Assembly: GCF_000720765.1 (NCBI RefSeq) | Contig: NZ_JODC01000005.1 | Coordinates: 124,001-188,000, forward strand | Source of the DNA: Streptomyces sp. NRRL S-646 | GTDB taxonomy: Bacteria; Actinomycetota; Actinomycetes; Streptomycetales; Streptomycetaceae | Length of the DNA: 64,000 nt | Direction: 5' to 3' | Notes under the pieces: generated by a model | Databases searched by the model: none | What the model was told of the DNA's origin: nothing | What the model saw: only the letters and a program-made list of their open reading frames with translations | Shown here: piece after piece, positions 10,224 to 18,018 of the stretch | Layout of the letters: each line of letters begins with the position of its first letter | Numbering within the stretch: the first letter of the stretch is position 1 | Program-made: the position numbers and the translations under genes

Positions 10224-11956
10224 GCCAGGGCCTCCCGTACCTGCGCGACCGTGAGCCACTGCTGCGGGGCGAGGATCTTGGTGACCTGCGGGGCGAAGGA
10301 CGGGGACGAGACGACGACCTCGGCCGTCGGTCCGTCCGCGATCACCTCGCCGTCGGCGAGCAGAACCACTCGGTGGGCGAGTTCGGCGGCCAGTTCGACG
10401 TCGTGCGTGGCCAGGACGATCGCATGTCCTTCGGCTGCCAGGTCGCGGAGCAGGGTCACGAGCCGGGCCTTTGCCGCGTAGTCCAGGCCGCGGGTCGGTT
10501 CGTCGAGGAGCAGCAGAGGTGGGCGGGCGGTGAGGACGACAGCGAGGGCGAGGGTGAGGCGTTGGCCCTCGGAGAGGTCGCGGGGGTGGGTGTCGTCGGT
10601 GACGCCGGTGTCGGGGAGGAGGTTCGAGAGGAGCGTGCGGCAGGTGCCGGGGGTGACCTGGGCGTCGCGGTCGGCTGCCGTGCACTCGGCTGCGACCGTG
10701 TCGGCGTAGAGGAGGTCGCGGGGTTCCTGGGGGACGAGGCCCACGTGGCGGATGAGGGCGGGGGGTGGTGTGCGGTGGGGGGTGACGCCGCCGACGGTTA
10801 CCGAACCCGCGGTGGGTTCGATCAGGCCTACGAGGGTGTTGAGGAGGGTGGATTTACCGGCGCCGTTGCGACCCATCAGGGCGAGGGTTTCGCCGGGGGT
10901 GATGGTGAGGGTGATGTGGCGGAGGGCTTGGATGTGGGCTCGGCGGACGGACAGGGCGTGGACTTCCGCGATGGCTGCGGGAGTTGAGGGTGGTGTGGGG
11001 GAGGGAGCCATGCGCTTGCGGAGGAGGGGCAGCCATCGGCGGGTGGGGGCTGAGGCAGGGGCGGGGTCCCCGGCCCGCAATTGCGGGGTGCCGCCTCTCT
11101 TTGGGTGGGGAGCCGCCCCAGCGGCACGACTGCCCGCAGGCTGCGCGAGTTGGGCGCGCAGGGTCCCTGCCCGGCGCCGTGCATCCCTCACTGTCAGCGG
11201 CAGCGGTGACCACCCGGCCAGCCGCCCCAGTTCCACCACCGGTGGACACACCGGGGATACGGCCATCATCTCGGCCGGGGTGCCGACCAGCAGTGGGGTT
11301 CCCGGAGCCGGCAGGACGGCTACCTGATCCGCGTACTGAATGACCCGTTCCAGGCGGTGTTCTGCCATGAGGACCGTCGTGCCGAGGTCGTGGACCAGGC
11401 GTTGGAGGACCGCCAGGACCTCTTCTGCCGCCGCGGGGTCGAGGGCCGAGGTCGGTTCGTCCAGGACCAGGACCTGGGGGTGCGGGGTGAGGACCGAGCC
11501 GATCGCGACGCGTTGCTGCTGGCCGCCGGAGAGGGTGGCGATGGGGCGGTCGCGGAGGTCGGCCAGGCCGAGGAGGTCGAGAGTCTCCTCGACGCGGCGG
11601 CGCATCACGTCGGGTGCGAGGCCCAACGACTCCATTCCGTAGGCGAGTTCGTCCTCCACGGTGTCCGTCACGAAGTGGGAGAGCGGGTCCTGGCCCACCG
11701 TGCCCACCACGTCCGCGAGTTCGCGCGGCTTGTGCGTACGGGTGTCGCGGCCCGCCACCGTCACGCGGCCGCGCAGCGTGCCGCCCGTGAAGTGCGGGAC
11801 GAGACCGCTGACCGCGCCGAGGATCGTCGATTTTCCGACTCCCGACGGGCCGACCAGGAGTACGAGTTCACCTTCCGGGACCTCGAAGTCCGCCCCCCGC
11901 ACAGTGGGTTCGGCCGCCCCCTCGTACGTCACGGAGACATCTTCGAAGCGGATCAC
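10220..11956 (-). CDS. ECF transporter ATPase with two fused ABC domains
   Basis: A 578-residue fusion of the two ECF ATPase subunits. Domain 1 has Walker A GPSGVGKST, signature LSGGQQQR and Walker B VLVLDEPTSALD. Domain 2 has Walker A GRNGAGKST, a divergent signature LSEGQRLTLA and Walker B LLLLDEPTRGLD. A proline- and arginine-rich linker joins them. It supplies the ATP hydrolysis for the EcfT/EcfS complex. The GTG at 11956 has AAGGAG upstream; the much longer open frame upstream is antisense shadow of ecfT. It overlaps ecfT by 4 nt and the S component by 4 nt. Confidence 0.9.
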   Translation of the reverse strand: MIRFEDVSVTYEGAAEPTVRGADFEVPEGELVLLVGPSGVGKSTILGAVSGLVPHFTGGTLRGRVTVAGRDTRTHKPRELADVVGTVGQDPLSHFVTDTVEDELAYGMESLGLAPDVMRRRVEETLDLLGLADLRDRPIATLSGGQQQRVAIGSVLTPHPQVLVLDEPTSALDPAAAEEVLAVLQRLVHDLGTTVLMAEHRLERVIQYADQVAVLPAPGTPLLVGTPAEMMAVSPVCPPVVELGRLAGWSPLPLTVRDARRRAGTLRAQLAQPAGSRAAGAAPHPKRGGTPQLRAGDPAPASAPTRRWLPLLRKRMAPSPTPPSTPAAIAEVHALSVRRAHIQALRHITLTITPGETLALMGRNGAGKSTLLNTLVGLIEPTAGSVTVGGVTPHRTPPPALIRHVGLVPQEPRDLLYADTVAAECTAADRDAQVTPGTCRTLLSNLLPDTGVTDDTHPRDLSEGQRLTLALAVVLTARPPLLLLDEPTRGLDYAAKARLVTLLRDLAAEGHAIVLATHDVELAAELAHRVVLLADGEVIADGPTAEVVVSSPSFAPQVTKILAPQQWLTVAQVREALA

Positions 11957-13086
11957 GACGGCTCCTTGGGGGCGATGAGGGCGGGCAGCAGGGCCAGGAG
12001 TACGGCCGCCGCCGGCCACAGGGGCAGCGTGGGCGCGACCAGCGGCACGACACCGGGGTGCAGGGCCGCCGGGTCGGCGTCGGCGGCGAGGGTGAGCAGC
12101 GCGGCGACCGCGGCGCCCGATCCCGCGACCAGCCAGGCGCGGGCGTCCCACCGGTCCGGGCGATAACGCGTGCGCAGGCTGCGGCGGCCGCCCAGCCGCA
12201 GACCGGCCAGGGCCGCGGCGACCCCTGCGAGCAGCAAGGGCAGGCCGTACGTGCCGCCTTCGGCGGTGAGCAGTCCGTACGTTCCCGCGCAGACGCCGAG
12301 CAGGCCGCCGAGGGTGAGCGCGGCGGTGGTGCGGCGGACGGCGGCCGGGACCTCGGCGCTGCGGCCGTAACCGCGGGCGTCCATCGCGGCGGCCAGGGCG
12401 ACCGAACGCTCCAACGCGCCCTCCAGGACGGGGAGTCCGACCTGCAGCAGGCCGCGGATGCCGCTGTCCGGGCGGCCGCGCAGGCGGCGGGCGGCGCGCA
12501 GGCGCTGGACGTCGGCGATGAGGTTCGGCGCGAAGGTGAGGGCCACGACCACCGCGACGCCCGTCTCGTAGAGCGCGCCCGGCAGGGACTTGAGGAGACG
12601 GGACGGGTTGGCGAGGGCGTTCGCGGCGCCCACGCAGATGAGGAGCGTGGCCAGCTTCAGGCCGTCGTAGAAGGCGAACAGGAGCGACTCGGCGGTGATC
12701 CTGCCACCCATGCGGATGCCCTGCGCCCAGTGGGGGAGCGGGAGTTCGGGGAGCGTGGCGATCACATGGGTGCCAGGGATGGGGGAGCCCAGAGCCACCG
12801 CGAAGACGAGACGGATGAGGAGGACGGCGAGGGCGAGTTTGAGGAAGGCGGAGTAGGAGTGGGACCAGGGGGCTCGGGCGCGGCAGGTGGCGACGACGTA
12901 GGCGGACGCGGCGATGAGGAGGGCGAGCAGGAGCGGGTTGGTGGTGCGGGTGGCTGCGGTGCCCAGGCCCAGGGACCAGAGCCACCAGGCCCCGGGGTGC
13001 AGCGGCGCGGCGGTGTGTGACATGGCACTGGCCGTATTCCGCACGGTACCGGCGGTGTGTGACATGGCACTCGGCCGATCAGCCAT
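11953..13086 (-). CDS. ECF transporter T component (energy-coupling transmembrane subunit)
   Basis: CbiQ/EcfT-like membrane subunit that couples the ATPase to the S component. The body starts LHPGAWWLWSLGLGTAATRTTNPLLLALL. The coupling-helix signature region is ADVQRLRAARRLRGR with a second AAAMDARGYGR, both containing the A-R-G/A-R-G type motif. Start choice is open: the ATG at 13086 overlaps the upstream stop by 8 nt (ATGGCTGA, coupling-like), while ATGs at 13065 and 13023 lie within a short direct repeat that encodes MSHTA twice. No strong ribosome site precedes any of them. The C-terminal third has further hydrophobic helices beyond the minimal family length. Confidence 0.85.
   Translation of the reverse strand: MADRPSAMSHTAGTVRNTASAMSHTAAPLHPGAWWLWSLGLGTAATRTTNPLLLALLIAASAYVVATCRARAPWSHSYSAFLKLALAVLLIRLVFAVALGSPIPGTHVIATLPELPLPHWAQGIRMGGRITAESLLFAFYDGLKLATLLICVGAANALANPSRLLKSLPGALYETGVAVVVALTFAPNLIADVQRLRAARRLRGRPDSGIRGLLQVGLPVLEGALERSVALAAAMDARGYGRSAEVPAAVRRTTAALTLGGLLGVCAGTYGLLTAEGGTYGLPLLLAGVAAALAGLRLGGRRSLRTRYRPDRWDARAWLVAGSGAAVAALLTLAADADPAALHPGVVPLVAPTLPLWPAAAVLLALLPALIAPKEPS
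13009..13072 (+). repeat. Direct repeat across the ecfT start region
   Basis: A segment of about 20 nt reading cggcggtgtgtgacatggca occurs twice, 42 nt (14 codons) apart. Each copy contains an in-frame ATG on the minus strand, so the N-terminus can read MSHTAGTVRNTASAMSHTA. It duplicates a potential translation start. Confidence 0.8.
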
Positions 13087-13714
13087 GCCTGCGTCGCCGT
13101 GCCTGCCACACGGCCGCCGCGCCCAGCAGCGCGACCGCCCCCGCCCCCGCGAACAGCCCCACCGACGGGCCGCTGTCCCTCGTGCCGCCCTTCGCGGCAC
13201 CCGTGGGCTTCTTCCCGCCGGAGACCTGCTCCCCGCACCCCTGCCGCGGATACCCGCCGATCGCACACAACAGCGCATTCGTGTCATACCGCAGCGGCTT
13301 CGCCACCGAGGCCAGCGCATCCGCCGTCGTGCCGTCATCGGACACCCGCGCGCAGACCGTGCGACGGGTCGGCGGTGTCTCGCCGGACGGCGCGTCGGCC
13401 GCCGTACCGAAGTCGAGGACGAGCGCCACGCGCTTCTTGCCCTCCTGCGCAGGCGTCCGTGCGCAGATCGCCGGGAACGACACCGCCCCGCGCGGCTTCG
13501 CCGAGTCGCCCGAGTCCTCGCTCACCGAGAAGCGGAAGCCCTGGACGGCGCCGTCGGCGGGGCGGGCGGTGGCAGGGCCCTGGGTGGCGTACGTCCAGTG
13601 ACCGGCGTCGTACTCCCAGAAGGACCAGTAGCGGTAACCGGCGGCCTGGGCCTGGCCGCTGCCGGTCAGGGCCAGCAGCAGCGCGGCAAGGAGCGGGACC
13701 AGGCGGCGTATCAC
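13079..13714 (-). CDS. Exported, membrane-anchored SCO2322-family protein
   Basis: A 211-residue protein with a signal peptide (MIRRLVPLLAALLLALTG to AQA), a compact extracellular domain starting GYRYWSFWEYDAGHWTYATQGP, four cysteines, and a C-terminal membrane anchor followed by RRRRHG. The W-rich start with GHWTYATQGP and a following DGAVQGFRF is reminiscent of DUF4430, the fold of the small domain of intrinsic factor/transcobalamin; that similarity is an impression, not a tested match. It overlaps the upstream toroid gene by 4 nt and ecfT by 8 nt, placing it in the riboswitch-controlled B12 operon. Confidence 0.75.
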   Translation of the reverse strand: MIRRLVPLLAALLLALTGSGQAQAAGYRYWSFWEYDAGHWTYATQGPATARPADGAVQGFRFSVSEDSGDSAKPRGAVSFPAICARTPAQEGKKRVALVLDFGTAADAPSGETPPTRRTVCARVSDDGTTADALASVAKPLRYDTNALLCAIGGYPRQGCGEQVSGGKKPTGAAKGGTRDSGPSVGLFAGAGAVALLGAAAVWQARRRRHG

Positions 13715-14928
13715 GGCTGGGCCTTCTTCTTGCGGCCGCTGATCAGGAAGCCGACGCCGATGCCGCCGACGAGGCCGACGCCGACCATCCACCAGACGCT
13801 GACGCCGGAGTCGTCCTTGTGCTCCGCCTTCTTCGGGTGGCCGGTGGTCGCGGAGGGCGTCGCGGCGGAGGCGGGCGCCGGGCCCGTCGCGTCGAGGAGC
13901 TTCACCAGGTCCTGGCCGCCGAAGTCGTGGACGTCGAAGGTCTCCGCGTTCGCCGCGAGGATCAGCTGCGCGTACGCGGCGGGCCCGGCCTGCCGGGCCC
14001 ACGCCCCGGAGTTGGCCTCCAGCCAGCGCATGGCGTCGGCCGCCTTGTCACCGTGGCCCGCGGTCGCGAGGGCGAGGACCGCGTCGGCCGTGTTGCCGTA
14101 GTCGGGCTGGGGCTTGGCGCCGGGCAGCGTCGACGTCAGGTGCTTGTCCTTGGCCAGGGCCTCCACGAGGTACGCGGCACCGTTCTGCGCCGCCTGCTCG
14201 GGGCCGGTGGCCTTCTTGCACGTCGGGGTCGTGCCGGTGGGTTTCGGGGCGTCCCCGGTCAGCCCCTTGCCGAGTGCGCCCACGACCGCAGCCGCACTCG
14301 CATCCGCGTTGGCGGACAGCTTGCCCTTCTTGTCCGGCTGGAAGGCGAAGGCGCCCGTGCCGTCCCCGTCGCAGGGGAGTGCGAGCTTCAGCAGGGCGTC
14401 GTAAGGAGACCTGCCGTCCTTCACGACCTGGTCCGGCTTCTCGCCCACGGCGCTGAGCGCGCCGATGACGACGGACGTCGAGTTGGCGTCACTTGCTCCG
14501 CCCGGGGCGTAGCCCCAGCCGCCGTCCTTGTTCTGCACGGACTTCAGCCAGGAGACCGCCCTGCCGGTGACGGAGTCGTGCCCGCCGAGTGCGGCGAGGG
14601 CCTGGACGGCGGCGCCCGTGCTGTTCGTGTCGACCATGAGCTTTGCGTCACAGGCCTTCGCCGCGTCCGCGCGGAACGGCGCGAAAGCCCCGTTCGCGCA
14701 CTGCTGTCCCGCCAGCCAGTCCACTGCCTTCGCCGCCGGCTTCACACCCACGGTGTCCTGCGCGAGCAGCGCCAGCGACTGGCGCCAGACGCCGTCGTAC
14801 TTCGGGTCGGACGTGCCGTACAGCCCGTCGGGCAGGGACGGGGAGGGCGCGGCGAAGGCGGGGACGGCTGCGCCCAGTACGACGGTGGTGGCGGCCAGTA
14901 CCGCGGCGCTGCGGCGGACGACGTTCAT
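13711..14928 (-). CDS. Exported anchored alpha-toroid protein (prenyltransferase/squalene-oxidase repeat; transcobalamin-like)
   Basis: A 405-residue surface protein: signal peptide (VVRRSAAVLAATTVVLGAAVPAFA), a repeated helical-hairpin domain, a T/P/A-rich stalk, then a membrane helix and the basic tail SGRKKKAQP. Repeat units look like alpha/alpha toroid repeats (VDWLAGQQCANGAF, VSWLKSVQNKDGGWGYAPGGASDANSTSVVIGAL, MRWLEANSGAW). The same fold forms the large cobalamin-binding domain of intrinsic factor and transcobalamin. As the first gene after a cobalamin riboswitch, and coupled to an anchored small protein and an ECF transporter, it is inferred to capture cobalamin or a corrinoid at the cell surface. 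It is not expected to be an enzyme. Confidence 0.8.
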   Translation of the reverse strand: MNVVRRSAAVLAATTVVLGAAVPAFAAPSPSLPDGLYGTSDPKYDGVWRQSLALLAQDTVGVKPAAKAVDWLAGQQCANGAFAPFRADAAKACDAKLMVDTNSTGAAVQALAALGGHDSVTGRAVSWLKSVQNKDGGWGYAPGGASDANSTSVVIGALSAVGEKPDQVVKDGRSPYDALLKLALPCDGDGTGAFAFQPDKKGKLSANADASAAAVVGALGKGLTGDAPKPTGTTPTCKKATGPEQAAQNGAAYLVEALAKDKHLTSTLPGAKPQPDYGNTADAVLALATAGHGDKAADAMRWLEANSGAWARQAGPAAYAQLILAANAETFDVHDFGGQDLVKLLDATGPAPASAATPSATTGHPKKAEHKDDSGVSVWWMVGVGLVGGIGVGFLISGRKKKAQP

Positions 14929-15024
14929 GATCGGCGGGTGCCTCTCCCTGCGGGAGCGGGCAGCACGGGACAGCCCCGGGCGGCTCGGCTCCGTATGCCT
15001 CGACGGTGCCGCACGCCGACGGGT

Positions 15025-15180
15025 GCCGACGCACGTGAGCCGGTCACAAGCGTGCGGGGCAATCCGGCTGACCGCCTGCGGCGGGCGGGTCACGGTTGCG
15101 GGTCAGCGCCGGAATTGCACCGGCTTCCCCCCGTACGGCGTGATGACGACCCGGCCACTGTACCGGCCCGTAGGAACACG
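15025..15180 (-). promoter_or_regulatory. Cobalamin (AdoCbl-type) riboswitch
   Basis: On the minus strand the conserved B12-box core reads GGAAGCCGGTGCAATTCCGG followed by CGCTGACCCGCAACCGTGA, an excellent match to the known riboswitch core. Upstream is ACAGTGGCCGGG, and downstream is GTCAGCCGGATTGCCCCGC, matching the further conserved block. It ends about 100 nt before the toroid gene start, in the right orientation to repress the whole transporter operon when B12 is abundant. Confidence 0.92.
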
Positions 15181-15221
15181 CTGAGAGCCGCCTGTGAGGC
15201 GGGCGGCGATAGGTTCGGCCC

Positions 15222-15878
15222 ATGGCTACGGGGAGGCTGCTCGGCACGGGTCGAGTCAACGACGTGTACGAGATCGACGAGACGTGGGTGCTGCGGCGCA
15301 ACCGCGAGGGGTGGGGCGACGCGGTCGCCGAGGGGGTCGTGATGGAGCACGTACGCGCACACGGCTATCCCGTGCCCCGGGTACGGCTGTCCGACTCCAC
15401 GCCGACCGAGCTGGTGATGGAGCGGCTGTCGGGGCCGACCATGCTTGAGGCGTGCCTGGCCGGTTCGCTCGGGGCCGAGGACGCCGGTGCGACGCTCGCC
15501 GACCTCCTGCGCCGACTGCATGCCATCCCGGGCCCTGGTTCCGCCGACTGCCGAGTGCTCCACCTCGATCTGCATCCGGACAATGTGATGCTCACGCCCG
15601 ACGGTCCGTACGTGATCGACTGGAGCAACACGGAGGAGGGTCACCCGGGCCTGGACTGGGGCGTGTCCGCCGTGATCCTCGCGCAGGTCGCCGTAGGCGA
15701 CGAACCGGTCGCCGACGCCGCCCGCGCCATGCTGGCCGCCCTCCTCGCCGACCCCTCACACCTCACCGACGACGGCCTGAGGGAGGCCCGACGACGGCGC
15801 GCGGCCAACCCGACGATGAGTCGACGGGAGGTCGAACTTCTCGGGGCAGCCGAGGAGTTGATTCGTACGATCGCGTAG
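15222..15878 (+). CDS. Aminoglycoside phosphotransferase (APH)-like kinase
   Basis: A 218-residue protein kinase-fold small-molecule kinase. VLHLDLHPDNVM is the catalytic loop (H-x-D-x-x-x-x-N) and VIDWSN the metal-binding loop replacing DFG. The N-terminal lobe (GRVNDVYEIDETWVLRRN) is short compared with true APH enzymes. The substrate is unknown. The upstream region is occupied by the divergent riboswitch of the B12 operon. The 3' end is convergent with the SnoaL-RidA gene with 10 nt between them. Confidence 0.82.
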   Translation: MATGRLLGTGRVNDVYEIDETWVLRRNREGWGDAVAEGVVMEHVRAHGYPVPRVRLSDSTPTELVMERLSGPTMLEACLAGSLGAEDAGATLADLLRRLHAIPGPGSADCRVLHLDLHPDNVMLTPDGPYVIDWSNTEEGHPGLDWGVSAVILAQVAVGDEPVADAARAMLAALLADPSHLTDDGLREARRRRAANPTMSRREVELLGAAEELIRTIA

Positions 15879-15888
15879 AGGTGCGCGC

Positions 15889-16743
15889 TCAGCCGACGAC
15901 GGCCACCGCGTCCACCTCCACGAGCACCCCCTCGCGCACCGGCCGCACCACCACCGTCGTACGAGCGGGCAGGGGCGAGCAGTCCGTGAAGAACTCCCGG
16001 TAGACGCGGTTGAACTCGGCGAAGTGGGCGCGGTCGGCCAGATGGCAGGTGCAGCGTGCGATCGACCGCCGGTCGCCGCCTGCCGCCGCGACGACGGCCT
16101 CGATGTTCGCGAGCACCTGCCGTGCCTGCGCGCCGAAGTCCGCGGGCATCTCGCCGGTCGTCGGATCCAGCGGCCCCTGGCCCGAGGTGAACAGCAGCGG
16201 GCCGCTCCGCACCCCCTGGGACAGCGGTGGCACGCTGCCGTCGGCGAAGGGGACAAAGGGTGCGCGGTCGGTACGGACGGGTTCGAGAGGGCCGCGGCCG
16301 ACATGCGGGGTCGGGCCGCCGAAGGGGAGGTGCAGAGTGCGGGAGGCGAGCAGCCAACGGCCGTCGACGCGGCGGAAGGTGTCCTCGTAGTGCCCGACCT
16401 GGACGGGCGGGGCGGCCGGGACCATGCCGCCCGTCCAGCCTTCGATCCGGTACGTCGTGAAGTACGACGTGGCCTCGGCCGTGTCCGCCGATGTCACCGT
16501 GACGCGGATGTTGGACATGATCCGCCGGGAGAGCTTGTCCGCGGGTCGTGCGCCGAAGTACTTCCGCAGCGCCTCCCGCCCCTCGGACCGCCGGCCGTCC
16601 CCGGGAGGCGGCCACTCCCACCAGCCGTCCTCCGTGAACAGCTCGGCCACGGAGGCCGGTTCGCCGAGGTCCAGGCGATGGACGAAGTCGAGGATCAGAC
16701 GCTCGCAGGCGCGTTCGGCGAGGAGTTGCTGCAACGGGTCCAT
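15889..16743 (-). CDS. SnoaL-like / RidA-like fusion protein
   Basis: A 284-residue two-domain protein. Residues 1-130 look like a SnoaL/NTF2 domain (ACERLILDFVHRLDLGEPASVAELFTEDGWWEW, then GHYEDTFRRVDGRWLLASRTL). Residues about 165-284 look like the RidA/YjgF/UK114 family (GVRSGPLLFTSGQGPLDPTTGEMPADFGAQARQVLANIEAVVAAAG, ending RTTVVVRPVREGVLVEVDAVAV). RidA proteins deaminate reactive enamines/imines; SnoaL domains bind or isomerise cyclic substrates. The fusion suggests handling of one reactive intermediate. It lies 42 nt downstream of the MBL gene on the same strand, so it probably shares its KstR-like promoter. Confidence 0.82.
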   Translation of the reverse strand: MDPLQQLLAERACERLILDFVHRLDLGEPASVAELFTEDGWWEWPPPGDGRRSEGREALRKYFGARPADKLSRRIMSNIRVTVTSADTAEATSYFTTYRIEGWTGGMVPAAPPVQVGHYEDTFRRVDGRWLLASRTLHLPFGGPTPHVGRGPLEPVRTDRAPFVPFADGSVPPLSQGVRSGPLLFTSGQGPLDPTTGEMPADFGAQARQVLANIEAVVAAAGGDRRSIARCTCHLADRAHFAEFNRVYREFFTDCSPLPARTTVVVRPVREGVLVEVDAVAVVG

Positions 16744-16785
16744 GGGACCGTTGGTAGCAGGGGCGGATCACCGGACGCGACCGCT

Positions 16786-17829
16786 TTACACCGCCACGTA
16801 CGTCACCGGATCGCTCCCCGCCACCGCCTCCGCCCGCCCCAGCTTCACCAGCCGCCGCAGATGCGCCTCGGCCTCCGAGACCGCGATGTTCCGTGATCCG
16901 TACGGGATCTGGGCCCAGGGCCGGTTCCACTCCATGCGCTCGGCGACCTGCCAGGGGGTGAGCGGTTCCACCAGGAGGGATCCGAGGCCGCTGAGCCGCT
17001 CCTCGTGATGGTCCAGCAACTCCCGTACGCGGGCGGGCGCGTCGGCGAACACGTGCTGGTGGGCGGGGAGCACCTCGGCGGGCGCGAGACGGCCGACGCG
17101 TTCGAGGGAGTCGAGGTAGTCGCCGAGGGGGTCGGTGACCGTGGTGTCGTCCGGGTCCTCGTACAGGCCGATGTGCGGGGTGATCTCGGGGAGCAGATGG
17201 TCGCCGGAGAACAGCCGTCCGTGGCCCGGGAGTCGGGCCGGGTGCTGTTCCTCCAGGTGCAGGCAGACATGGCCGGGGGTGTGTCCCGGCGTCCAGATCG
17301 CGCGCAGCCGACGGCCCGGGAGGTCGAGCAGCTCGCCGGGGACGATCTCCCGGTCGGGCAGGGCGGGGGAGAAGCCCGGCAGGGTGGTGCGGGGGGCCGC
17401 GTCGCGCAACGGTGCCACGTGTTCCTCGGGGGCGCCGGCGGCGACCAGCTTGGCGGTCATGTACGCGAACCAGCGCCCCGGCCGGGTGTCGCGGGTGCGC
17501 CGCACGATCGCCGTGTCCGCGGCATGCATGGCGATCCAGGCGCCGGACGCCTCGCGCACCTTGCCGGAGAGGCCGTGGTGGTCGGGGTGGTGGTGGGTGA
17601 TGACGACGCCGTACACCTTGCCCACCGCCGTACCGCAGGCCGCCAGTCCCTCGGCGAGCGTGTCCCAGGAGGCGGGGTCGTCCCATCCCGTGTCGACCAG
17701 TACCGGCCCGCGGTCGGTGTCGACGACGTAGACCAGCGTATGGCCGAGCGGATTGTCCGGGATGGGGACCTGGATCGACCGGACGCCTCCGCCGTGGTCG
17801 TACACCTGCGTCGTGGGCTCCTGCGTCAT
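16786..17829 (-). CDS. MBL-fold metallo-hydrolase
   Basis: A 347-residue beta-lactamase-fold hydrolase. VVITHHHPDHHGLSG is the H-x-H-x-D-H zinc motif, preceded by VLVDTGWD and followed by TPGHTPGHVCLH, SGDHLLP and LPAHQH. The size and C-terminal winged helix (AEAHLRRLVKLGRAEAV) resemble glyoxalase II/thioesterase-like members acting on thioesters. The ATG at 17829 has GGGGAG close upstream; an upstream GTG lacks a site. It is divergent from the ALDH gene across a KstR-like operator. Confidence 0.87.
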   Translation of the reverse strand: MTQEPTTQVYDHGGGVRSIQVPIPDNPLGHTLVYVVDTDRGPVLVDTGWDDPASWDTLAEGLAACGTAVGKVYGVVITHHHPDHHGLSGKVREASGAWIAMHAADTAIVRRTRDTRPGRWFAYMTAKLVAAGAPEEHVAPLRDAAPRTTLPGFSPALPDREIVPGELLDLPGRRLRAIWTPGHTPGHVCLHLEEQHPARLPGHGRLFSGDHLLPEITPHIGLYEDPDDTTVTDPLGDYLDSLERVGRLAPAEVLPAHQHVFADAPARVRELLDHHEERLSGLGSLLVEPLTPWQVAERMEWNRPWAQIPYGSRNIAVSEAEAHLRRLVKLGRAEAVAGSDPVTYVAV

Positions 17830-17874
17830 GGGCTCCCCAATCACCGCGAACCGGCCACGCTCGGGCCACTATAA

Positions 17875-17890
17875 CTAGAACGCGTTTCGA
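17875..17890. promoter_or_regulatory. KstR-like operator between MBL and ALDH genes
   Basis: CTAGAACGCGTTTCGA contains a perfect left arm TAGAAC, a 2-nt spacer and a half-conserved right arm GTT. It lies 46 nt upstream of the MBL start and about 130 nt upstream of the ALDH start. Confidence 0.6.
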
Positions 17891-17973
17891 TGGGAGCTCA
17901 AGTCACCTGTCTGCGCGGTCAAGTCGTGTGCGGCCCGTGGACTCCTCCGAGGGGAACTGGTATCAGTGCCGTA

Positions 17974-17990
17974 TCTGATGAACCGTCAGA
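17974..17990. promoter_or_regulatory. CTGAC/GTCAG-type palindrome upstream of ALDH
   Basis: TCTGATGAACCGTCAGA has perfect 5-bp arms (TCTGA/TCAGA). Read on the other strand it is CTGACGGTTCATCAG, close to the site CTGACGGTCAGTCAG at 45247 and related to one at 50556. This is a probable binding site for a second, unidentified dimeric repressor. Confidence 0.5.
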
Positions 17991-18018
17991 GACAGGCGCT
18001 CCGGGGAGGCAGTCGGCC

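Noticed and set aside
13099..15342. Long plus-strand frame across the B12 operon
   Set aside because: It is antisense to three genes with signal peptides and runs through the riboswitch; its translation is Arg/Gly-rich low-complexity sequence.
17890..18018. N-terminal extension of the aldehyde dehydrogenase
   Set aside because: The extension runs through the KstR-like and CTGAC-type sites, and the family start is at 18019 with a ribosome site.
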